NCBI GenBank assembly: GCA_003166865.1
Contig: PMUP01000023.1
Coordinates: 5,295 to 44,715 of the forward strand
Length of the DNA stretch: 39,421 nucleotides
Direction: 5' to 3'
Origin: Bryobacterales bacterium
Lineage (GTDB): Bacteria > Acidobacteriota > Terriglobia > Bryobacterales > Bryobacteraceae
The notes below the pieces were generated by a model, which saw only the letters and a list, made by a program, of their open reading frames with translations, was not told the origin of the DNA and searched no databases. The translations under genes were made by a program, and so were the position numbers. This document shows, piece by piece, positions 34,416 to 39,421 of the stretch (its first letter is position 1; each line of letters starts with the position of its first letter).

Positions 34416-36028
34416 CTCGCCTTCGCTTTCGGCTCGAGCCTCGGCAGATTCTGTTCGTCGGCAAATTCGAAGCCGCTCAGGTATGCCAGCTTCACGATCC
34501 TCGCCATCTTCTCGAAGTTAATCTTCTCCACGGTGTCGGTAACCTGATGGTAATCGGGATGGAAGCCGGTGAACCACCAGACCGCCGGAATATCGTGCAG
34601 CAGGAACGGATACTGATCGCTGCGAAACAGGACGCCATTGTACGCGTCGAGGTCCCACTTGTAGGTGATGCCCAGGCCCACCGTTTTGTTCTGGCGTTCC
34701 ACAGTCTCGCGATAGTCGGGGCTATAGTGTGTACCGATGAGGCCGAGTTGGTTCGTGGTATCGGGCGAGATCTCGGTGATCACACGCGGATCCGCGGCTT
34801 CATTGCGGCCGATCATGTCGAAGTTTATTTGTGCGCCCGTGGTAGCTAGCGGGCGTAGCGGGTGGCTGACGTAGTAATACGACCCCAGCAGGCCGCGCTC
34901 CTCGGCGGCAAACACGATGAAGAGCAGAGAGCGGCGTGGCTTCACCGGATTCGCCGCGAACGCATGAGCCAGTGCCACTACGCCGACGGTACCCGAGCCG
35001 TTATCATCTGCGCCGTGATAGATGCCCGCGGGGCCAGTGCCCTCGTGATCGAAGTGGCCGCTGAAAACGATGGTTTCATCCTTGAGCGCGGGATCGCTGC
35101 CTTCGATCAAGCCCACAACGTTGTACGAGCTGGCGCGGCGCTGCTCCGAGGTTGCCGTGTGGAGTTCGATGGATACCCCGAGCACGTCGAACGAAGCGGG
35201 CGCGGGCTTCGCGTTGACGGCCGTCTCCACTTCCGCCGCCTTCTTTCCGGTAGCCTCGAACAGAGCGTCGGAGACTCGGCGGCCAAGGGTGAACAACGGA
35301 ATTTTCGGGCCGCCTTCGGCCAATGCCTCCGACAGAATGCGGGGGCGCTGCGCTGCTTGCGTCTGGCTTGCAGTCGCTTGGCCTGCAGTAGGCGATACGG
35401 TGCGGTCCGGACCCAGGTGATTGGGGTCGGGCATGCTGAGCACCGCGATGGCGCCGTGGCGCTCGGCGTTGAACACCTTGTAATTGTTGTTGGCGTAACG
35501 GGTGTTGCCAATGCCGTTGAACACGGAGTTCGGTTCAGCCTCCTGCGGCTCATGATTGAAGATAAGGACGATTTTGCCGCGGGCGTCGATGCCGGCGTAA
35601 TCGTCGTAGTTGAGTTCGGGAGCGGTAATGCCGAAGCCGGCAAACACCACGCGGCCTGAAATGGTGGCCTCGTGGGCGAACGTCGCCGTGGCGTCGGGTG
35701 CGTGAAAGACTTCGCTTTGGCCATCGCGGACCAGCGTGAGCGAGGTAAGCGCGCGGTCCGCCGAGAATTCGATAAGCGGCACCGGCTGTAGGTAGGAGTC
35801 GCCCATCAGCGGCTTGAGACCGGCCTTGGCAAACTCGCTCGCGATCCATTGGATCGCGATCTCCGAACCGCGCTGTAGCGACAAGCGGCCTTCCAGCGCG
35901 TCGGAGGAAAGGAAGGTCAAATCCGCCTTGAGACGTGCGGGCTGAATGGAATCGTAGCCCGTCTGGACGCGGGCTGGAGGCTGCGCGCACAGCAGGGCGG
36001 TCGCAAAGAGTAGAGAAAATAACCGCAT
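34412..36028 (-). CDS. M28-family zinc aminopeptidase, exported
   Basis: About 538 residues. The N-terminus MRLFSLLFATALLCAQ is a signal peptide. A PA-type insert lies at about residues 115-270, followed by the M28 catalytic domain with the zinc ligands His325 and Asp341 (GHFDHEG, GADDNGSG), catalytic/metal Glu376-Glu377 (AAEERGLLG), Asp404 (NFDMIGR) and His494 (HPDYHQVTD). It resembles bacterial aminopeptidase S/Y-type peptidases that trim peptides in the periplasm or outside the cell. The start ATG at 36028 has GGGAG six bases upstream and gives the signal peptide; the upstream open frame does not. The 3' end overlaps the PadR remnant by a few bases. Confidence 0.92.
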   Translation of the reverse strand: MRLFSLLFATALLCAQPPARVQTGYDSIQPARLKADLTFLSSDALEGRLSLQRGSEIAIQWIASEFAKAGLKPLMGDSYLQPVPLIEFSADRALTSLTLVRDGQSEVFHAPDATATFAHEATISGRVVFAGFGITAPELNYDDYAGIDARGKIVLIFNHEPQEAEPNSVFNGIGNTRYANNNYKVFNAERHGAIAVLSMPDPNHLGPDRTVSPTAGQATASQTQAAQRPRILSEALAEGGPKIPLFTLGRRVSDALFEATGKKAAEVETAVNAKPAPASFDVLGVSIELHTATSEQRRASSYNVVGLIEGSDPALKDETIVFSGHFDHEGTGPAGIYHGADDNGSGTVGVVALAHAFAANPVKPRRSLLFIVFAAEERGLLGSYYYVSHPLRPLATTGAQINFDMIGRNEAADPRVITEISPDTTNQLGLIGTHYSPDYRETVERQNKTVGLGITYKWDLDAYNGVLFRSDQYPFLLHDIPAVWWFTGFHPDYHQVTDTVEKINFEKMARIVKLAYLSGFEFADEQNLPRLEPKAKAR

Positions 36029-36380
36029 GCGCGCGCTCCCTTTTGTTCTTTCGATGTTAGTACGGATCGCCGGTTCACGCATCCACTAAAAAAGATTTCC
36101 CTTCGCTCACCTGCATTTAACGAAAGCCGCTCGTCCACTGCGCCCCGCTCGTTCTACGCTGGACTTGCATGTGCCTCCCGTCCAACGTCCACCAGATCAT
36201 CCCCTCCCACACCCCATCCTTCCCGAACATTAACGAGAATTTATCATCAGCAAACACAAAACTACCCCACTTGCGCCACCCGCACCGTTAACCCGTTTCT
36301 GGTCAATCGATTCCCCCGAAAATCCCGCCGCTCCAAATTCCAATCCCGATGCTACGATAAGACTACCGACCCTGCCCGCC
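36029..36380 (+). promoter_or_regulatory. Intergenic region with extended -10 before the Cys-rich gene operon
   Basis: This 352-bp stretch separates the M28 peptidase gene from the four-gene operon starting at 36381. Near its right end TGCTACGAT (36350-36358) matches the extended -10 pattern and would start transcription about 16 bases before the ATG, with no Shine-Dalgarno sequence. I looked for a cobalamin riboswitch because a chelatase follows, but saw no B12-box-like sequence. I see nothing else that I can support. Confidence 0.4.
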
Positions 36381-37013
36381 ATGAAATGCAAGATCTGCGA
36401 CACGCGCAAACCGCGCCGCCATTGCCCCGGCGTCAGCGGCGAAATCTGCTCCCTCTGCTGCGGCAATGAACGCGAAGTCACCATCAGCTGCCCGCTCGAC
36501 TGCCCTTATCTCGCCGAGGCGCGCCTCCATGAAAAGCCTCGCGCCTTGAACCCGGACGATGTCCCCAACCAGGACGTCCCCGTCACCGAGCAATTCCTGC
36601 GCGAACATGAACCACTTCTGATGTTTTTGAGCTCCCGCCTCCTCGAAGCCTCACTCGCCGCCGCGGGCGCCGTCGATTCCGATGTCCGCGAGGCGCTGCA
36701 ATCGCTCATCCGCACCTACCGCACGCTCCAAAGCGGTCTGTACTACGAAACACGGCCCACCAATCTGATCGCCGCAGGAATTCATGCGCGCATGCAGGAA
36801 GCTGTCGAGTCCTTGCGCAAAGAACTCGCGGAAAAAAGCGCCACTCCCGTTCGCGACGCCGAAATCCTGGGCACGCTTGTGTTTCTTGAGCGCGTGGAGC
36901 TGAATCAAAATAATGGACGGCCGCGCAGCCGCGCCTTCCTCGACTATCTGCGCGCCTATTTCCCGCAAAGCCAAGAGAACGTTGCGCCCGCGTCGCCCCT
37001 GATTCAGGTATGA
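36381..37013 (+). CDS. Cys-rich zinc-ribbon-like protein of unknown function
   Basis: A 210-residue protein. The first 41 residues contain eight Cys (3, 6, 15, 23, 26, 27, 37, 41) in the order MKCKICDTRKPRRHC, GEICSLCCG and SCPLDCPYL. That looks like a double metal (zinc or Fe-S) binding knuckle. The rest is a mostly helical, charged domain (for example EHEPLLMFLSSRLLEASLAA and EAVESLRKELAEK) without transmembrane segments. I recall similar uncharacterised proteins in Acidobacteriota but know no function. Its TGA overlaps the ATG of the CbiX-like gene by four bases (ATGA at 37010-37013), so it is translationally coupled to a chelatase and a flavoprotein. A metal or redox job would fit, as an inference only. 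Confidence 0.75.
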   Translation: MKCKICDTRKPRRHCPGVSGEICSLCCGNEREVTISCPLDCPYLAEARLHEKPRALNPDDVPNQDVPVTEQFLREHEPLLMFLSSRLLEASLAAAGAVDSDVREALQSLIRTYRTLQSGLYYETRPTNLIAAGIHARMQEAVESLRKELAEKSATPVRDAEILGTLVFLERVELNQNNGRPRSRAFLDYLRAYFPQSQENVAPASPLIQV

Positions 37014-37378
37014 CCGGGTTCATTGTCTTCGCTCACGGCTCGCGCATCGAAAGCGCCAATCAAGCCGTGCGCGACGTCGTATCCAAGATGGCTACTTCGG
37101 GGCAGCACACCGTCGAAGCCGCGTTTCTCGAGCTCGGCCAGCCCGATCTCGCCGGCGCCACGGCACTGCTCATCGCGCGCGGCGTCAAGCGTATCGTAGT
37201 GATCCCCTATTTCCTGACGCTGGGAACGCACATGCAGCGCGACCTGCCGCGCCTCGCCCAGGACGCCTCCCGCGCTCACGGCGATATCGAAATCGAGATC
37301 ACTTCGCCGCTGGACGGCCATCCCGCGCTCGTTCAGGCTCTACTCGATCGTGCGAGCCAGGCACTGGACACAGCATGA
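37010..37378 (+). CDS. CbiX/SirB-type chelatase
   Basis: A 122-residue small chelatase, half the length of the bidomain enzymes, as in CbiX-short and SirB forms. Its metal-binding His residues are visible: His9 in FAHGSR and His74 in YFLTLGTHMQRDLP. The family inserts cobalt, iron or nickel into sirohydrochlorin or related tetrapyrroles; which metal is used here cannot be told. It is linked by ATGA overlaps to the Cys-rich gene before it and to the flavoprotein gene after it (37375-37378). No cobalamin or sirohaem genes are otherwise in the window, so it may serve another tetrapyrrole step. Confidence 0.85.
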   Translation: MTGFIVFAHGSRIESANQAVRDVVSKMATSGQHTVEAAFLELGQPDLAGATALLIARGVKRIVVIPYFLTLGTHMQRDLPRLAQDASRAHGDIEIEITSPLDGHPALVQALLDRASQALDTA

Positions 37379-38064
37379 GAGCTACCATCCTGGAGTTCCA
37401 CGACCTCGCGCCCGAAGTCCGCCACTTCGTCTTCGAAGTCCCCGAAGTCGAGCAACTCCTTTTCAAACCCGGCCAGTTCGTTTCGCTAAAGGAAACGCTC
37501 GCCGGCAAGAAGATCACACGCCCCTACTCCATCGCCTCGCTGCCCGACGGCAATCGCTTCGAGCTCTGCCTCAATCTCGTGCACCAAGGCGTGTTCACGC
37601 CGCACCTGTTCGCGATGCAGCCGGGCGATTCAGTCGAGATTTCCGCCCCCCTCGGTTTTTTCGTCGTGCGCGACCCCGCCAAGGACGCGCTCTTCATCGC
37701 CACCGGCACCGGCATTGCGCCCTTCCGCTCCATGGCGCCCGGCTATTTCCAGCATCCGCTGGCCCGGCAACTCACGCTGCTGTTCGGCGTTCGTCACGAG
37801 CGCACCATCTACTATCGCGACGATTTCGACGCGCTCGCCCGCAACCATCCCAACTTCCGCTTTTGGCCGGCCCTCAGCCGCGCGGACTCTTCCTGGACTG
37901 GCCGCTCCGGCCACGTGCAGAGCCATTTGGCCGAGGCCCTGGGCGGTCGCACCGATCTCGACGTCTATATCTGCGGCCTCAAGGCAATGGTCGACGACGT
38001 CCGCGCTATCCTCAAAGAGTTAGGCTTCGACCGCAAGCAGATTATTTTCGAAAAATACGACTAA
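37375..38064 (+). CDS. Ferredoxin-NADP reductase-like flavoprotein
   Basis: A 229-residue FAD/NAD(P)H oxidoreductase of the ferredoxin reductase fold. The FAD-binding RPYSIAS is at residues 49-55, the NAD(P) pyrophosphate loop GTGIAPFRS at 111-119, and YICGLKAMVDDV near the C-terminus binds the nucleotide. The protein ends in EKYD, without the terminal aromatic Tyr/Trp stacking seen in plant-type reductases. It lacks a ferredoxin domain and a membrane segment. It is coupled to the chelatase by an ATGA overlap and to the next gene by one base (TAATG). The electron acceptor is not known; the Cys-rich protein in the same operon is one candidate, as inference. Confidence 0.9.
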   Translation: MRATILEFHDLAPEVRHFVFEVPEVEQLLFKPGQFVSLKETLAGKKITRPYSIASLPDGNRFELCLNLVHQGVFTPHLFAMQPGDSVEISAPLGFFVVRDPAKDALFIATGTGIAPFRSMAPGYFQHPLARQLTLLFGVRHERTIYYRDDFDALARNHPNFRFWPALSRADSSWTGRSGHVQSHLAEALGGRTDLDVYICGLKAMVDDVRAILKELGFDRKQIIFEKYD

Positions 38065-38285
38065 TGAACCGAACAACTGGCTTGGTCCTCGGGATGGTGA
38101 TGATTTTCGCCGTAACGGTCGCCATCCTGCTCACCGTGATGCCGGGGCCTCACAAGCCCACCGATTACTTGGTAATTGGATGCGTGGCAACCCTGCTCTG
38201 TTTGCTCCTGCTGTTCGTCGTGCTCATCAACACGCCCAAACACTCGCCCAAACCGAGCCACGACCAAACCGAACCGCGACCGTGA
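38064..38285 (+). CDS. Small membrane protein with two helices
   Basis: A 73-residue protein starting at ATG 38064, whose A is the last base of the flavoprotein stop (TAATG). Two hydrophobic helices are visible, about residues 5-26 and 34-55 (IGCVATLLCLLLLFVVLIN). The tail SPKPSHDQTEPRP is hydrophilic, and its last four codons and the stop lie in the dispersed 20-bp repeat at 38271-38290. I do not recognise a family. Tight coupling to the flavoprotein suggests it belongs to the same operon, perhaps as a membrane partner. If the repeat was inserted here, the original C-terminus may have been different. Confidence 0.65.
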   Translation: MNRTTGLVLGMVMIFAVTVAILLTVMPGPHKPTDYLVIGCVATLLCLLLLFVVLINTPKHSPKPSHDQTEPRP

Positions 38286-38290
38286 GGGAG
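38271..38290 (+). repeat. Dispersed copy of the 34-kb repeat element
   Basis: GAACCGCGACCGTGAGGGAG is identical to 33993-34012, the end of the 38-bp repeat array. Here it overlaps the last codons and the stop of the small membrane protein gene. No terminal inverted repeats or target duplication is visible around it. Confidence 0.85.
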
Positions 38291-38294
38291 TGGA

Positions 38295-39221
38295 CTAAGC
38301 TTTCCGCACTTCCACCGCCTTATAAACTTCTTTCGTCTGTTCCAGGCTTGCCGATTCCAGTCCCGGCAGCTTCGCCGATGCCGTCCCTGCCGCCACCGCC
38401 CAGCGCACACAATCGGCGAAATCTTTTCTCTTGGTCGCAGCCCACACGTACGCCGCGGCCAGCGCATCTCCGGCCCCCAGCGGCGACACCGCGTCGGTTC
38501 TTGGCGGGATCACTTCCAGCAACTGGTTTTCATTCACCGCCACCACCCCCCGGCCGCCGAGCGACAGCATCACCGCTTCCGCGCCCATGGCTTTGATCCG
38601 CGCCGCGGCTTCCAGGAACTGCACCCGCGTGATCAGCGCGCGGTTCAACAATCGCTCGGCTTCCGGTTGATTCGGACTCACGATCGACGGTCCTGCTTCA
38701 ATACCGTGCAGCAGCGCGTCGCCATCGGTGTCCAGCAGCGTCTTCACTTTGCGGTCCCGCGCCATCCGGATCAGCTTGGTGTAGAAATCGGTGGACACAC
38801 CCGGAGGAATGCTGCCGCACAACATCAGCCACGCAGCCGATTCCAGGCGGCTGGCTACGGCTTTCTCCACGCGCGTCAGCTCTTCCGGCGTGATCAGCGG
38901 ACCTTGCTCGTTCAGTCGAAGCGCGAGTCCCTGCTTGTCCGTGATGGTCAGGTTCACGCGGCTCTCGTTGTGAATCGGGACCACTTTCACCGGGAACCCG
39001 GATTTCGCGGCCAGTTTTTCCAGGCGTTGCCCGATCGCGCCTCCCGAAGTGACGATCGCCAGCGTCTTCGCTCCGAACGAGTGCAGCACACGCGATGCGT
39101 TCATTCCGCGGCCGCCGGCCGAGTCACTGCGCGCAAGAATATAAGCCCGATCCTCGAAAACCAAACGATCGACTTGGACATTCCGATCAACGGAAGGGTT
39201 GATCGTTACGGTGAGTATCAA
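38295..39221 (-). CDS. PfkB-family sugar kinase (1-phosphofructokinase/tagatose-6-phosphate kinase-like)
   Basis: A 308-residue PfkB carbohydrate kinase. The N-terminal signature ILTVTINPSVDR and GGRGMNASRVL is that of the FruK/LacC branch, which phosphorylates fructose-1-phosphate or tagatose-6-phosphate. SPLGAGDALAAAYVWA carries the anion-hole GAGD and catalytic Asp252. The substrate is not settled. The start is TTG 39221, because an in-frame TGA lies only four to six bases upstream and no other start is available. TAACAT ends six bases before this TTG, consistent with a leaderless transcript. It diverges from the EamA transporter gene with 21 bp between starts and converges with the small membrane gene nine bases away. 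Confidence 0.88.
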   Translation of the reverse strand: MILTVTINPSVDRNVQVDRLVFEDRAYILARSDSAGGRGMNASRVLHSFGAKTLAIVTSGGAIGQRLEKLAAKSGFPVKVVPIHNESRVNLTITDKQGLALRLNEQGPLITPEELTRVEKAVASRLESAAWLMLCGSIPPGVSTDFYTKLIRMARDRKVKTLLDTDGDALLHGIEAGPSIVSPNQPEAERLLNRALITRVQFLEAAARIKAMGAEAVMLSLGGRGVVAVNENQLLEVIPPRTDAVSPLGAGDALAAAYVWAATKRKDFADCVRWAVAAGTASAKLPGLESASLEQTKEVYKAVEVRKA

Positions 39222-39227
39222 CCCTCA

Positions 39228-39233
39228 ATGTTA
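39228..39233 (-). promoter_or_regulatory. -10 candidate for the PfkB gene (leaderless geometry)
   Basis: On the minus strand TAACAT is followed by the six bases TGAGGG and then the TTG at 39221. The GAGGG is directly against the start codon, too close for a ribosome-binding site, which agrees with a leaderless start. The plus-strand EamA gene begins at 39243. Confidence 0.4.
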
Positions 39234-39242
39234 CCCTGAATT

Positions 39243-39421
39243 TTGCAGCGCCATCCTCATTTTCAAGCCTACCTGGCGCTGGCCGCGGTCTGCTTTTTCT
39301 GGGGCACAACCTATCTCGGTATTCGCATCGCGGTCGAGACCATTGACCCAGCCGTGCTCATGTTCCTGCGCTACACCATCTCCGGAATCATCCTGCTGAC
39401 CGTTGCATATTTTTCCAAAGC
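39243..39421 (+). CDS. EamA/DMT-family transporter, N-terminal part
   Basis: About 59 residues of a protein that runs off the window. The sequence LQRHPHFQAYLALAAVCFFW, then GTTYLGIRIAVETIDPAVLM, then FLRYTISGIILLTVAYF is the first helix pair of an EamA drug/metabolite transporter, with the family's FFWGTTYLGI and RYTISG motifs. The start is TTG 39243, since an in-frame TGA is at 39237-39239. Substrate and full length cannot be seen. It diverges from the PfkB gene with only 21 bp between, so promoter elements must lie partly within the neighbouring coding sequence. Confidence 0.85.
   Translation, partial: MQRHPHFQAYLALAAVCFFWGTTYLGIRIAVETIDPAVLMFLRYTISGIILLTVAYFSK

Noticed and set aside
36029-36380. 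Cobalamin riboswitch upstream of the chelatase operon
   Set aside because: Searched by eye for a B12-box and its conserved helices; none seen.

Overview
The window is a gene-dense, GC-rich bacterial chromosome segment. Its gene set fits a soil Acidobacteriota of the Solibacter/Bryobacter type: transmembrane Ser/Thr kinases with TolB-like sensor domains, a DUF1592/DUF1552 pair, an exported cytochrome c-quinoprotein fusion, a PadR remnant, a MocR regulator and an S9A oligopeptidase. This assignment is inferred from gene content, not from a marker-gene comparison. I found no rRNA, tRNA, CRISPR array, insertion sequence or prophage.

Layout. 1-1211: end of a succinate dehydrogenase/fumarate reductase operon (sdhA end, sdhB). 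1212-4122: a PIN-domain remnant and a kinase-TolB gene broken by two frameshifts. 4175-8514: purine operon purQ-purL-purF. 8572-11078: Uma2-type protein, class I/II aminotransferase and a convergent inositol-monophosphatase-like phosphatase. 11111-14891: long-chain acyl-CoA synthetase and prolyl oligopeptidase. 14917-15433: toxin-antitoxin pair with a frameshifted toxin. 15474-19263 (minus): HpcH-like lyase, methylmalonate-semialdehyde dehydrogenase and an exported double-VOC protein. 19296-26088: cytochrome c-quinoprotein, YihY membrane protein, and a Tat-exported DUF1552 and Sec-exported DUF1592 pair with a small opposite-strand gene between them. 26110-31258: exported ankyrin protein, DUF1223 protein, MocR regulator, alpha/beta hydrolase. 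31251-34110: an intact kinase-TolB paralogue of the broken one, then a 38-bp tandem repeat. 34110-36028: PadR pseudogene and M28 peptidase. 36381-38285: four overlapping genes (Cys-rich protein, CbiX-like chelatase, ferredoxin-reductase-like flavoprotein, two-helix membrane protein). 38295-39421: PfkB sugar kinase and the start of an EamA transporter.

Cross-cutting observations. Several genes have a TAnnnT hexamer ending exactly six bases before the start codon, the geometry expected for leaderless mRNAs. Several divergent pairs are only 21-32 bp apart, two of them with overlapping -10 candidates on both strands. Four genes of the signalling, regulatory or toxin type are broken while the metabolic genes around them are intact. 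A 20-bp sequence at the end of the 38-bp repeat array recurs 4.3 kb away, where it supplies the last codons and stop of a small membrane protein. No single cassette stands out as an obviously new defence or biosynthetic system. The best leads are the Cys-rich/CbiX/flavoprotein operon, the repeat family and the promoter architecture.
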